Assembly: GCA_947653505.1 (NCBI GenBank)
Contig: CANTHI010000040.1
Span: 1 to 12,828 of the forward strand
Source: an uncultured Eubacterium sp.
Lineage (GTDB): Bacteria; Bacillota_A; Clostridia; Lachnospirales; Lachnospiraceae
Direction: 5' to 3'
DNA length: 12,828 nucleotides
Within the stretch, counting starts at the first letter, position 1; every line of letters starts with the position of its first letter. The translations under genes and the position numbers were made by a program. Of the stretch, positions 1-8,277 are shown piece after piece. The notes under the pieces were generated by a model. That model was not told the DNA's origin. It made no database searches and worked only from the letters and a program-made list of their open reading frames with translations.

Positions 1-2
1 GG

Positions 3-62
3 TTCCATGTACAGAAATACATAAGAAGGATGGCACGTCTGGCAGGGGAAACAGACAAATGA
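3..62 (+). CDS. 3' end of an unidentified upstream gene (partial)
   Basis: This frame is open from the window edge and ends at a TGA that overlaps the ATG of the next gene as ATGA, a typical sign of translational coupling. The 19 visible residues are basic and helical in character (ending in ARLAGETDK). They are too few to assign a family. The frame of the following HAD gene is also open up to the left edge, so an in-frame 5' extension of that gene is a competing explanation. I prefer the overlap model because the residues upstream of the HAD start do not resemble that family, and an AGGGG site sits 10 bases before its ATG. Confidence 0.4.
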   Translation, partial: FHVQKYIRRMARLAGETDK

Positions 63-709
63 AGACGGGACTCATTTTTGATATGGACGGCACACTCTGG
101 GACAGCGCCAGTCAGGTGGCAGCTGCGTGGAGCCGGATTACAGTGCCAAAGCTTGGAACAGAGGTAACGGCGGACGATATGTACCGTACGATGGGAATGC
201 CGATGGATGAACTTGCAAAAGCGATTTTTCCGGGACATGATCTGCAGGAGCTGCTTCCAATTCTGGAAGAAAGTTACCAGGAGGAAAATGACTATCTGAT
301 CAGACATGGAGCTGTATTATATCCGGATTTAATTCCGACGATACAGCTGCTGGCGCAGACGTATCCGCTCTATATTGTAAGTAACTGTCAGGAAGGGTAT
401 ATTGAAGCGTTTCTGACGTATTACCAGCTTGGGCAGTATTTTGAGGATTTTATCTGTTTTGGAGCAAATAACCGGCCAAAAGGGGAAAATATAGCGCTGA
501 TTATTGAACGCAACGGGCTGGATCAGGGGATTTATGTGGGAGACATACAGGCGGATTATGAAGCGGCACAGGCTGGAGGTGCAGGGTTTATCCATGCGGC
601 TTATGGATTTGGTACGGTAGAGGCTGATGTACCAAAGCTGCAGGCGTTCCGGGAGCTGCCGCAGCTCTTAAAGCAGCTGTTGGTTACTTTTCACGGGTCA
701 GGAATGTGA
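59..709 (+). CDS. HAD-superfamily hydrolase (phosphoglycolate phosphatase-like)
   Basis: A cytoplasmic phosphatase of the haloacid dehalogenase superfamily, 216 residues, the usual length for single-domain members with a helical cap. All four motifs are visible. Motif I is DMDGT (residues 8-12, with Asp8 as the expected nucleophile and Asp10 as acid/base). Motif II is Ser108 in IVSNC. Motif III is Lys141. Motif IV is GDIQAD (161-166), which supplies the Mg2+-binding aspartates. Residues 15-85 form the helical cap that selects the substrate. The family acts on small phosphorylated metabolites such as phosphoglycolate, sugar phosphates or nucleotides, and the exact substrate cannot be read from sequence. 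The gene overlaps the end of the upstream frame by ATGA, which suggests it is the last gene of an operon starting outside the window. No strong terminator follows. Confidence 0.9.
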   Translation: MKTGLIFDMDGTLWDSASQVAAAWSRITVPKLGTEVTADDMYRTMGMPMDELAKAIFPGHDLQELLPILEESYQEENDYLIRHGAVLYPDLIPTIQLLAQTYPLYIVSNCQEGYIEAFLTYYQLGQYFEDFICFGANNRPKGENIALIIERNGLDQGIYVGDIQADYEAAQAGGAGFIHAAYGFGTVEADVPKLQAFRELPQLLKQLLVTFHGSGM

Positions 710-751
710 TTCAGGCTGCTGTCATAAAGTTGCGAATTGTGTTGCCCTTCA

Positions 752-780
752 TTGCCAAAAGCTCAGAAAGATGGTAAAAT
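752..780 (+). promoter_or_regulatory. Predicted housekeeping-sigma promoter for the membrane protein-clpC unit
   Basis: A -35 element TTGCCA (752-757) and a -10 element TAAAAT (775-780) are separated by exactly 17 bases. A TGG triplet directly before the -10 provides an extended -10. The expected start site is near 787, leaving a leader of about 38 bases before the ATG at 825. No CtsR-type heptad repeat and no CIRCE inverted repeat is visible around it, so heat-shock control of the Bacillus kind is not supported here. Confidence 0.6.
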
Positions 781-824
781 GTTTCCAGGTATGTGAACAT
801 AGGAAAAGAGGGGAATGAAAAAGT

Positions 825-2750
825 ATGAAAAAAAACAAAAGCAAACCAATACTGCTTGCGGCATTGACCGGACTGTTTTTACTGATGCCGGTAAAATATG
901 CATATAACAGTCCGCGGACGGCAGAAGCGGCGCAGGTATCTGCTTCCCACGACAGCAGACTGTCTGCCTTTGATATTGCGCCGGGAGTGCTCAGCCCTGC
1001 GTTTTCGCCGGATATTACGGAATATACGTCCTCGGTTGAGGGAGACGTAACAAGTGTCAGCGTACAGGCGGTGCCGCGTGCGGCTGCTTCCGGCGCGGTG
1101 ATTGCTTCCGTGGAAGGCAGGGACGGGCTGCGTCCAGGTGTGAATACGATAAAAGTTACGTGCTCTGCACAGGATAATACGTTTACAGTTTATACGATTA
1201 CGCTGACGGTGGGGAGTGCGTCTGCCGGAGTACAGCAGCCGGAGGACAGTGCGCAGGACAATCCGTCTGACAGTACCATGTCTGGCGGAGAGACACAGGC
1301 AGACGGTACCGGAGATCCGGTATCTTCGGATAATCCGTCAGATTCCCAGCCGGAGACGGGCGGCGATGCTTCCGGAGGGGCCGCAGAGGGTGATCCGGCA
1401 CAGACAGATGGCGGGGAAACGAAACAGGCTGCGGGAACAAAAGAAAATACGCAGCCGGCAAAGAGCGGGAAAAAACGAAGTCTGTCTGAGCGGCTTTCCG
1501 GTGCGGTCAAAGCGGATGGGACGGTAAAGCTTAGTGGCGCAGCGTATCAGCTTTCGTCAAATTTTACGTATGGAGCAACGACGCAGGATATTCCATCTGC
1601 GTTTGGACAAGGTTCTGCACAGATCGCAGGCAGCAGTTATCCGACGCTTTATTGCCAGAAAAATGGCGTGCATCTTGTATATATGGAAAATACGGATGGA
1701 AAAGGTTCTACCGGATTTTATCTTTATGATGAAATGAAACAGGTGGTGGAGCGGTTTAAATATGCCGGAACCGGAGAGAATTTTGTCATATTTATCAACA
1801 ACGCCAGAGAGGAAGTGCCAGCAGGATTTCAGGAAAAGGCGCTGAAGCTTCCGTCCGGGAAAAAGGCGGCGGCCTACCAGAGTCAGATGGCAGAAGAACT
1901 AAAAGATTATTATCTGGTATATGGTATTTATGCGGATGGCACGAGCGGCTGGTATCTGTATGATAAACGACAGGATACGTATATGCGTTATTCCGGCGCT
2001 TTTGCAGCAGCGCAGGGACAGGATGATGAACAGGAAGAGGAAGTGGAACGGACTGTTTCGCTGACCAAATACAATACGTTAAATGAAAAGTATACGGAAT
2101 TAAAAGAAAGCCGTGTAAAGATCGTCAGCATTCTTGTCATTGCGATGATTCTGGTGATTATTATATTTACAGCTCTTCTTTTGCGCAGTCAGGGTAGTGA
2201 TGACGATGACGACGAGGAAGAAGGCGGGGTGCGCAGCAACAAAAAGAAAAAGACAAAAAGGGCGGGGAAACAGACGGAGGCCATTTCCAAGAGTTCTCTG
2301 GCCGCAGGCAGAAATTTTGAGGGAAATGTCAGCAAACGGTCGAAAAAAGTGACAAAGACGTTTACACAGGAGCCTGCGCAGGAAGTGCCGAAAAGACCGC
2401 CTGTCCGTCAGGACCATATCAGTACACCGGAAGAAATCCGCGCGCAGGTAAGCCGTGGGGAGTCTGGCGGTTATGCTTCGCCGCGCAGGGAGCAGATGAT
2501 GCGCAGTCAGTCTGAAAGCTCAACGGATACCGTACAGATGGCAGCAGAGCGTATGCGCCAGTCGGTCAGATATCCGCGCGTGGACAGGCAGGCAGGACCG
2601 GAGACAGCAGAGCCTGTTCATGATTCGATGGATGACTGGGATATGGAAGAAACAGCAGTCCGCAAAGCGCAGAAAGCTGGCAGATCATCCAGAAAAAAAC
2701 GCAGCCGTCTGGATGATGATATGGAGATTATGGATCTGAATGATTTATAA
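825..2750 (+). CDS. Single-pass membrane protein with extracellular cadherin-like beta-sandwich domain
   Basis: A 641-residue protein of unknown function. Residues 1-38 form a signal-like segment: lysines, then a hydrophobic stretch, then an AEAA-type cleavage region. Residues about 42-129 match the bacterial cadherin-like beta-sandwich domain (the Cadherin-like/PF12733 type found in Firmicutes surface proteins). A Ser/Gly/Asp/Pro-rich linker runs to about 225. A second region (about 230-395) holds two similar strands, GFYLYDE and GWYLYDKR, suggesting an internal repeat. A short helical charged segment leads to a transmembrane helix at about 431-453. The DDDDDEEE run follows, then a basic, low-complexity tail of about 175 residues expected in the cytoplasm. 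The GAGGGG site at 808-813 supports this start. The gene lies 33 bases before clpC and is probably co-transcribed with it, so a signalling or scaffold role near ClpC is possible but only inferred. Confidence 0.75.
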   Translation: MKKNKSKPILLAALTGLFLLMPVKYAYNSPRTAEAAQVSASHDSRLSAFDIAPGVLSPAFSPDITEYTSSVEGDVTSVSVQAVPRAAASGAVIASVEGRDGLRPGVNTIKVTCSAQDNTFTVYTITLTVGSASAGVQQPEDSAQDNPSDSTMSGGETQADGTGDPVSSDNPSDSQPETGGDASGGAAEGDPAQTDGGETKQAAGTKENTQPAKSGKKRSLSERLSGAVKADGTVKLSGAAYQLSSNFTYGATTQDIPSAFGQGSAQIAGSSYPTLYCQKNGVHLVYMENTDGKGSTGFYLYDEMKQVVERFKYAGTGENFVIFINNAREEVPAGFQEKALKLPSGKKAAAYQSQMAEELKDYYLVYGIYADGTSGWYLYDKRQDTYMRYSGAFAAAQGQDDEQEEEVERTVSLTKYNTLNEKYTELKESRVKIVSILVIAMILVIIIFTALLLRSQGSDDDDDEEEGGVRSNKKKKTKRAGKQTEAISKSSLAAGRNFEGNVSKRSKKVTKTFTQEPAQEVPKRPPVRQDHISTPEEIRAQVSRGESGGYASPRREQMMRSQSESSTDTVQMAAERMRQSVRYPRVDRQAGPETAEPVHDSMDDWDMEETAVRKAQKAGRSSRKKRSRLDDDMEIMDLNDL

Positions 2751-2770
2751 AAACAGGGAAAACAAATTTT

Positions 2771-2786
2771 GGAGGAAAAACTGATG
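2771..2786 (+). promoter_or_regulatory. Ribosome binding site that sets the clpC start
   Basis: GGAGG at 2771-2775 stands 8 bases before ATG at 2784, an ideal spacing. An upstream TTG at 2769 is in frame, but it overlaps this site and has no site of its own. Starting there would add five residues that are simply the translated ribosome site. ATG 2784 is therefore the preferred start. Confidence 0.8.
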
Positions 2787-5234
2787 CGGAAACCATATAC
2801 TGCAAAAGCGCAGAAAGCATTAGATCTTGCAGGCAGGACATCAAAGAATCTGCAGCATAATTATATAGGGACCGAGCATATCCTGCTTGGTCTGATCAAA
2901 GAAGGCTCAGGTGTGGCAGCGCAGATCTTAGTGGATAATGGGGTGGAGGAAAAGCAGCTGCTGCAGCTGATTGCGGATCTGATCGCACCTTCTTCTTCTG
3001 TAGCAATTGAAGAAAGGGATGGTTATACGCCAAAGACAGAAATGATTCTGGATATGGCAGCGTCAGAAGCGGACCGTTTTAAGAGCGGTAGGATCGGCAC
3101 GGAGCATCTGCTTCTGGCAATTATCAAGTCGGTGGACTGCGCCGCATCGCGCCTGCTGAATACGATGAATGTAAATATGCAGAAGATGTATATTGATATT
3201 CTGGCGGCAATGGGAGAAGATACAAACGCATATAAAGAAGATTTTCAAAATGGGAAACCAATTCGCAGAAGAGATGGGATGACGTCCGTGCTGGATCAGT
3301 ATTCCAGGGATCTGACACGGATGGCGGCAGATGATGATCTGGATCCGGTGATCGGCAGAGAACAGGAAATCGAACGGGTGATCCAGATTCTAAGCAGGCG
3401 GGGAAAAAACAATCCGTGTCTGATCGGAGAGCCGGGTGTCGGTAAGACCGCTATTGTGGAAGGACTTGCCCAGCGGATCGTGTCGGGCATGGTGCCGGAT
3501 AGTGTAGCAAACCGCCGTGTCGTGACGCTGGACCTGTCGGGTATGGTTGCCGGTTCCAAATACCGGGGAGAGTTCGAAGAGCGGATTAAGCGCGTCATTC
3601 ATGAAGTGACGATGTCTGGAAATATCATTCTGTTTATTGATGAAATTCATACGATTATTGGCGCAGGCAGCGCGGAAGGAGCGATTGATGCGTCCAATAT
3701 TCTAAAACCGGCAATGGCGCGCGGGGAGATACAGCTGATCGGCGCTACCACGATCGAAGAATACCGGAAATATATTGAAAAAGACGCTGCGCTGGAACGG
3801 CGTTTCCAGCCGGTTACGGTAGAAGAGCCGACGGTGGAGCAGACGGTAGAGATTTTAAAAGGACTGCGGGGACGTTACGAATCCCATCACCAGGTAGAGA
3901 TTACGGACAGTGGTCTGGAAGCAGCGGCAAAGCTGTCTGCAAGGTATATTAACGACCGGTTTCTGCCGGACAAAGCGATAGATCTGATCGACGAGGCATC
4001 GTCCAAAGTCCGGCTGGCAGGTTATCCGGTGCCGGAAAAGCTGATTTCTCTGGAACAGCAGATGCATGAGCTGGAAGAACAGCTGGAGCAGGCGCTGATC
4101 GATCAGCAGCTGGAGCATGCAAAAGAAGTAAAAGCAGAACGGGATCAGTGTAAAAAAGAATATGACAGGCTGTTAAAGCGCTGCCAGAAAAACAATGAAA
4201 AACGTCGTCTTACGGTTGGGGAAAATGAGATTGCAGACGTGGTATCCGGCTGGACCAAAATTCCGGTGAAAAAGCTGACCGAAGGGGAAGCGGAGCGTCT
4301 GCAGAAGCTGGAAAAAATACTGCATAAGCGTGTCATCGGACAGGAAGAGGCTGTAAGTGCGGTAGCTCGGGCTGTCCGAAGGGGACGCGTAGGGCTCAAA
4401 GATCCAAACCGTCCGATTGGTTCGTTTTTGTTTTTAGGACCGACGGGTGTAGGAAAGACTGAAATATCAAAAGCACTGGCAGAGGCCATGTTTGGCAATG
4501 AACAGGCGATTGTCCGTGTCGATATGTCCGAATATATGGAAAAACACAGCGTATCCAAACTGATCGGCTCGCCGCCAGGATATGTCGGCTACGACGAAGG
4601 CGGACAGCTCAGTGAAAAAGTACGCCGCCGTCCATATTCCGTCATTTTATTCGACGAGATCGAAAAAGCGCATCCGGATGTATTTAACATTCTGCTGCAG
4701 GTGCTGGACGACGGACGGATTACAGACGCACAGGGCCGCCGGGTGGATTTTAAAAATACAATTATCATTATGACATCGAACGCGGGCGCACAGGCGATTG
4801 TAGAGCCAAAAAAACTGGGATTTGCATCCACAGAAAATGAAAAGCAGGATTATGAGCGGATGAAAAGCGGTGTTATGGAAGAGGTAAAGCGGATTTTTAA
4901 ACCGGAATTTATCAACCGTATCGATGAAATGCTCGTATTCCGTATGCTGAACAAGGAAGACATGAAAAAGATCGTCGCGCTGATGACCAAAAATCTGATA
5001 GACCGGTGCAAAATCCAGATGGATATCCAGCTGGTAATCCGTGACACCGCGAAAAGCTATGTAGTGGAAAAAGCATATGATCCAAAGTTTGGAGCAAGGC
5101 CATTGCGGCGGATGATTCAGACGGAGATTGAGGATAAGCTGGCAGAAGAGATCCTTTCTGGTGCCGTGAAAAAAGGAGATACGGTGGCGATTGGAACGAA
5201 AAACAGGGAGATTCATTTTTCCAGTCAGGGGTAA
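2784..5234 (+). CDS. clpC: ATP-dependent Clp protease ATP-binding subunit ClpC
   Basis: A hexameric AAA+ unfoldase of about 816 residues, the normal ClpC length. It unfolds proteins and threads them into the ClpP chamber in the cytoplasm. Two Clp N-terminal repeats (about 8-60 and 75-140) bind adaptors and substrates. The first ATPase module has Walker A GEPGVGKT (215-222) and Walker B LFIDEIH with Asp286-Glu287. A coiled-coil middle domain, shorter than that of ClpB, lies at about 420-470 and marks the protein as ClpC, the class controlled by adaptors such as MecA. The second module has Walker A GPTGVGKT (552-559) and Walker [12 protein letters not shown] (Asp624-Glu625), followed by the C-terminal small domain. 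Both ATPase sites look intact. The usual upstream partners ctsR, mcsA and mcsB are not adjacent; the membrane protein gene ending at 2750 precedes it instead, and radA lies downstream after one small gene. Confidence 0.97.
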   Translation: MRKPYTAKAQKALDLAGRTSKNLQHNYIGTEHILLGLIKEGSGVAAQILVDNGVEEKQLLQLIADLIAPSSSVAIEERDGYTPKTEMILDMAASEADRFKSGRIGTEHLLLAIIKSVDCAASRLLNTMNVNMQKMYIDILAAMGEDTNAYKEDFQNGKPIRRRDGMTSVLDQYSRDLTRMAADDDLDPVIGREQEIERVIQILSRRGKNNPCLIGEPGVGKTAIVEGLAQRIVSGMVPDSVANRRVVTLDLSGMVAGSKYRGEFEERIKRVIHEVTMSGNIILFIDEIHTIIGAGSAEGAIDASNILKPAMARGEIQLIGATTIEEYRKYIEKDAALERRFQPVTVEEPTVEQTVEILKGLRGRYESHHQVEITDSGLEAAAKLSARYINDRFLPDKAIDLIDEASSKVRLAGYPVPEKLISLEQQMHELEEQLEQALIDQQLEHAKEVKAERDQCKKEYDRLLKRCQKNNEKRRLTVGENEIADVVSGWTKIPVKKLTEGEAERLQKLEKILHKRVIGQEEAVSAVARAVRRGRVGLKDPNRPIGSFLFLGPTGVGKTEISKALAEAMFGNEQAIVRVDMSEYMEKHSVSKLIGSPPGYVGYDEGGQLSEKVRRRPYSVILFDEIEKAHPDVFNILLQVLDDGRITDAQGRRVDFKNTIIIMTSNAGAQAIVEPKKLGFASTENEKQDYERMKSGVMEEVKRIFKPEFINRIDEMLVFRMLNKEDMKKIVALMTKNLIDRCKIQMDIQLVIRDTAKSYVVEKAYDPKFGARPLRRMIQTEIEDKLAEEILSGAVKKGDTVAIGTKNREIHFSSQG

Positions 5235-5251
5235 AAAATAGTCGCGAAATG

Positions 5252-5275
5252 TGAAAAAATGGGTGACATTTTTCA
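5252..5275 (+). repeat. Inverted repeat overlapping a promoter -35 region
   Basis: TGAAAAAATG (5252-5261) faces CATTTTTCA (5267-5275) across a 5-base gap, a near-perfect inverted repeat apart from one extra A. The right arm overlaps the -35 element of the next promoter, so it could be a repressor operator. It could also act as a weak hairpin after clpC, but it is AT-only at its core and has no following T-run, so a terminator role is less likely. Confidence 0.45.
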
Positions 5276-5292
5276 AAAAAATATAGTATAAT
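5263..5292 (+). promoter_or_regulatory. Predicted promoter for the small conserved gene and radA
   Basis: A -35 element GTGACA (5263-5268, five of six consensus positions) and a perfect -10 element TATAAT (5287-5292) are spaced by 18 bases. The expected start is near 5299, 34 bases before the ATG at 5333. The following gene and radA are separated by only two bases, so this promoter should also serve radA independently of clpC. Confidence 0.7.
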
Positions 5293-5332
5293 AAACTCAC
5301 TACTATCTTTTAAGCAACTGGAGGATAAAAAA

Positions 5333-5746
5333 ATGAGCGTAATTAACGAACTGATTCGTACGGAAGCAGATGGGAAAATAAGCTTTGGGGACTATACACT
5401 GGCTTCCAAGACCAAAAAAGACAATTTTGAACATGGTGCTGACAGGTATAAGGTTAAAACGTTTCGGGAAATTACGAAGCTGGAGTGTAATGGCATCTTT
5501 GTCTACGAGTCTGTACCGGGGACTGCTGTCAATGGTCTGGAGCTTACAGAGAACGAGGTTTCTTTTGCGGTAGAAGGACCTGAAGATGCGGAGATTACAT
5601 TGGGGCTGGGTGATTCTACCGAATATGAAGTGTTTATTAACGGTGAGAATGCCGGCACAATGAAGACGAATCTGGGCGGGAAGCTGACACTGAGTGTAGA
5701 GCTTGGCGCTGAAGAGCCGACAGCTGTCAGGGTTGTGAAGAAATAA
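5333..5746 (+). CDS. Small conserved protein of unknown function (Lachnospiraceae type)
   Basis: A 137-residue acidic protein with no signal peptide, no membrane segment and no cysteine motif, so probably cytoplasmic. From residue about 50 on it is rich in alternating beta-type residues (VYESVPGTAVNG, AEITLGLGDSTEYEVFI), suggesting a compact beta fold, and it ends in VRVVKK. I recall close relatives in Lachnospiraceae genomes that carry the label endosialidase. Nothing here supports that activity: the protein is far smaller than phage endosialidases and shows no catalytic or secretion features. GGAGG at 5320-5324 lies 8 bases before the ATG. It has its own promoter and is coupled to radA two bases downstream, so it may be co-expressed with DNA repair. 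Confidence 0.8.
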   Translation: MSVINELIRTEADGKISFGDYTLASKTKKDNFEHGADRYKVKTFREITKLECNGIFVYESVPGTAVNGLELTENEVSFAVEGPEDAEITLGLGDSTEYEVFINGENAGTMKTNLGGKLTLSVELGAEEPTAVRVVKK

Positions 5747-5748
5747 AT

Positions 5749-7107
5749 ATGGCAAAAGCAAAAACAATTTATTTCTGTCAGGAATGCGGACATGAATCAT
5801 CCAAATGGCTGGGGCAGTGTCCGGGGTGCAGACAATGGAATACGTTTGTAGAAGAGAAGGTGGAACGGAAAAAGAGTACGTACACGGACAGACAGGTGCG
5901 GGATGTAAGGCCAGTTGTGCTGGCGGACATCGAAATGAAACGGGAAGAACGCTTTACAAGCGGCTTCCCGGAGCTTGACCGTGTGCTGGGCGCAGGGATT
6001 GTTCCGGCGTCGTTAGTGCTTGTCGGAGGAGATCCTGGGATAGGGAAGTCGACGCTGCTGCTGCAGGTATGTCAGAAGCTGAGTGCGCAGCAAATTTCTG
6101 TCTTGTATATTTCCGGAGAGGAGTCTTTACAGCAGATCAAACTGAGGGCGCAGCGGATTGGCAGTTTTACGGACAGTCTTTCCCTGCTGTGTGAGACAAA
6201 TCTGGAAGTGATTGATGAGGTGCTGCGCAGGGAAAAGCCGCAGGTGGCGGTGGTTGATTCCATACAGACGATGTACAGCGAACAGATTTCATCTTCGCCG
6301 GGCAGTGTATCGCAGGTGCGTGAGGCTACCGGAGCGTTTATGCAGCTGGCCAAAGGGCTTGGGATTACGATTTTTATTGTCGGACATGTGACAAAGGAAG
6401 GAGTTGTGGCAGGTCCCCGTGTGCTGGAGCACATGGTAGATACAGTGTTATATTTTGAAGGGGACCGGCATGCGGCGTACCGTATTCTGCGTGGTGTCAA
6501 AAACCGGTTTGGTTCCACGAATGAAATTGGTGTGTTTGAAATGCGCGAGCACGGTCTGGAAGAGGTGGCCAATCCGTCGGAATATATGCTGAGCGGGAAG
6601 CCGGAGGGGGCTTCCGGCTCAGTAGTCGCGTGCTCTATTGAAGGAACACGGCCGATCCTTCTGGAAGTGCAGGCGCTGGTCTGCCGCAGTAATTTTGGGA
6701 TTCCAAGACGGACAGCGGATGGTACGGATACAAACCGGGTCAATCTGCTGATGGCGGTATTGGAAAAAAGGCTCAATCTGCGCCTGAGTGAATGTGATGC
6801 TTATGTCAATATCGCAGGGGGCATTAAGATGAATGAGCCGGCTCTGGATCTTGGGATTGTGCTGGCGATTCTGTCCAGCTATAAAGAGCGCTGTATCGAT
6901 GAAAAGACGATCTGCTTTGGAGAAGTCGGTCTGAATGGCGAGGTGCGGGCTGTGAATATGGCAAAGCAGCGGGTGCTGGAGGCGCGCAAGCTGGGATTTA
7001 CGACCTGCATCCTGCCGAAAGTATCGATGGATGCGCAGATGCTGGTAGATGGGATCCGGCTGATTGGTGTAGAAAACGTCCAGCAGGTTGTGCGGCAGAT
7101 TTTATAG
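5749..7107 (+). CDS. radA: DNA repair protein RadA
   Basis: A 452-residue DnaB-like helicase-related ATPase that promotes branch migration during homologous recombination. The order of domains is canonical. A zinc finger comes first, with Cys10, Cys13, Cys24 and Cys27 (CQECG ... CPGC). A RecA-like core follows, with Walker A GGDPGIGKST at about 93-102. The RadA signature KNRFG is at 251-255, and a Lon-protease-like C-terminal domain without proteolytic function occupies about 290-452. Length and motifs are complete. The start lies two bases after the stop of the preceding gene, with only a weak purine-rich site (GAAGAAA) inside that gene's end, so translational coupling is likely. In Bacillus radA follows clpC and precedes disA; here one small gene intervenes, and a terminator rather than disA follows. 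Confidence 0.97.
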   Translation: MAKAKTIYFCQECGHESSKWLGQCPGCRQWNTFVEEKVERKKSTYTDRQVRDVRPVVLADIEMKREERFTSGFPELDRVLGAGIVPASLVLVGGDPGIGKSTLLLQVCQKLSAQQISVLYISGEESLQQIKLRAQRIGSFTDSLSLLCETNLEVIDEVLRREKPQVAVVDSIQTMYSEQISSSPGSVSQVREATGAFMQLAKGLGITIFIVGHVTKEGVVAGPRVLEHMVDTVLYFEGDRHAAYRILRGVKNRFGSTNEIGVFEMREHGLEEVANPSEYMLSGKPEGASGSVVACSIEGTRPILLEVQALVCRSNFGIPRRTADGTDTNRVNLLMAVLEKRLNLRLSECDAYVNIAGGIKMNEPALDLGIVLAILSSYKERCIDEKTICFGEVGLNGEVRAVNMAKQRVLEARKLGFTTCILPKVSMDAQMLVDGIRLIGVENVQQVVRQIL

Positions 7108-7118
7108 GAGAATTTAGG

Positions 7119-7160
7119 AAAAACGCCTAAAAAAACGTAAGTTTGGCGTTTTTCTTTTTC
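7119..7160 (+). terminator. Intrinsic terminator after radA
   Basis: AAAAACGCC (7119-7127) pairs perfectly with GGCGTTTTT (7145-7153). AAAC (7133-7136) and GTTT (7141-7144) add an inner stem around a GTAA loop. Pyrimidine-rich CTTTTTC follows. The hairpin starts 12 bases after the radA stop. Confidence 0.85.
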
Positions 7161-7182
7161 TGTTTACACAAAGAGAAAAAGC

Positions 7183-7211
7183 TTCAATAAATGTCTGAAA
7201 TGATTTATAAT
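7183..7211 (+). promoter_or_regulatory. Predicted promoter for the NYN-domain gene
   Basis: A perfect -10 element TATAAT (7206-7211) has a weak -35 element TTCAAT (7183-7188) 17 bases upstream. The transcript would start near 7218. That is downstream of the in-frame ATG at 7214 and supports the later ATG at 7253 as the true start. Confidence 0.5.
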
Positions 7212-7252
7212 AAATGAGGGAGTCACTTCGCAATTTAGAAAGGAGGGAGGAA

Positions 7253-8035
7253 ATGTTTGAATTTTTTAAGAAAAAGACTTCCGGCAAACCCAGAGCAGCA
7301 GTATTTGTGGATTATGAGCACTGGTATTATGGGTATCATAATAAAGTGCAGATGAAGCCAAATGTGGAAGAATGGATTGACGAGCTAAAGCAGGATTATG
7401 AAATACATAAGCTTTATATATTTGGCGATTTTTCAGAACCAAAGATTGGCAAAGAGCTGGAAAAGCTCAAAGAACTTACGGACTGTGTTGTTCATACGGC
7501 AAGTACAAAAGAAGGTGTGGATAAGGATTTTACAGATATCATTATTCTGGATGCAATTTACCGGAGCACGGCGGAAAAAAATGATGATGATGTATATATT
7601 CTGTTCACAGGGGATGCTCATTTTACAAAGGTTGTAGAGTATTTAAAGGAAAAAGATAAGAAAGTAATCATATATGGAGTTAAATTTGCGTTCAGTAATG
7701 CACTGAAATCTGCTGCAACCAGTTATGTAGAAATGCCAAGACAGGAACAGGAACGGAATCATTATAACGATCTGATTTTAATCAGTCTGGACAGGCTGCG
7801 GATCAAAAATGCAGCGCGCAAGCCATCTTATTGGAAAACGATAGAAAGTGTAGCCTCGTATAACCGGGTATCGAAGTCACGGGTGAAGACGGCTCTGGAT
7901 GGCATGATTAACCAGAAATACATAGAGGTTACAACAAAAAAGACCGGAAGAAATCATGAGCATACACAACAGCTTTTGGAAGTGGACTGGACACAGCTGC
8001 AGGAAGACGGACTGTGGCAGCCGGCAGCCAGATAG
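7253..8035 (+). CDS. NYN-domain (LabA/PIN-like) protein with C-terminal helix-turn-helix-like region
   Basis: A 260-residue cytoplasmic protein. Residues about 13-150 match the NYN fold, a PIN-like family of putative metal-dependent RNases. Asp20 lies at the end of strand one (AVFVDYEHW), followed by GDFSEP (58-63), Asp90 and Asp95 in GVDKDFTDIIILD, and TGDAHF (119-124). The last motif is usually S-GD-x-DF; here the second Asp is His123, so catalytic competence is uncertain. Residues about 180-245 look like a winged helix (YWKTIESVASYNRVSKSRVKT), which could bind nucleic acid. The start at 7253 is chosen because AGGAGGGAGG lies at 7241-7250 and the predicted transcript begins after the alternative ATG at 7214. 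The gene appears monocistronic, bounded by the radA terminator and a non-coding repeat region. Its RNA target is unknown. Confidence 0.85.
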   Translation: MFEFFKKKTSGKPRAAVFVDYEHWYYGYHNKVQMKPNVEEWIDELKQDYEIHKLYIFGDFSEPKIGKELEKLKELTDCVVHTASTKEGVDKDFTDIIILDAIYRSTAEKNDDDVYILFTGDAHFTKVVEYLKEKDKKVIIYGVKFAFSNALKSAATSYVEMPRQEQERNHYNDLILISLDRLRIKNAARKPSYWKTIESVASYNRVSKSRVKTALDGMINQKYIEVTTKKTGRNHEHTQQLLEVDWTQLQEDGLWQPAAR

Positions 8036-8103
8036 ATCATAAAAGGTATCAAATGATGGCAGGAAAAGTACGCGTCTGGTCAGGCAGACCGGGGTTAATA
8101 AGG

Positions 8104-8225
8104 GCTGGAAACAGCTAAAATAGAAATATGGGAACAGACGAAAACAGCGAAAGAAACTGTAATAGAAATATGGGAAACAGACAAAAACAGCGAAAGAAGC
8201 TGCGATAGAAATATGGGAACAGATA
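8104..8225 (+). repeat. 42-43 bp repeat array with hairpins between units
   Basis: The segment ATAGAAATATGGGAACAGA occurs three times, starting at 8120, 8162 (one extra A) and 8205, with periods of 42 and 43 bases. The first two units continue with near-identical ACAGCGAAAGAA-type sequence; the third ends after about 20 bases. Each copy follows a short hairpin: GCTG-GAAA-CAGC (8104-8115), ACAG/CTGT around a 9-base purine loop (8144-8160), and CAGC/GCTG around GAAAGAA (8188-8202). The 43-base step breaks any reading frame, so it is not a coding repeat. Confidence 0.75.
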
Positions 8226-8277
8226 GGACTGCCGGATGGGCTTTCTGCTCGAAAAACAGTGGGGATTGAGATAAAGA

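Noticed and set aside
2769..2783. TTG start for clpC
   Set aside because: It overlaps the GGAGG that serves ATG 2784, and the five added residues are the translated ribosome site.
4647..5300. Long open frame on the minus strand opposite the clpC 3' end
   Set aside because: It lies antisense to a certain gene, has Phe/His/Leu-rich composition typical of a reverse-strand shadow, and shows no ribosome site or recognisable domain.
6072..6776. Long open frame on the minus strand opposite radA
   Set aside because: Ser/Arg/Thr-rich shadow of the RadA coding frame with no family features.
8104..8225. CRISPR array
   Set aside because: The units are nearly contiguous tandem copies with no unique spacers of constant length, and no cas genes are present.
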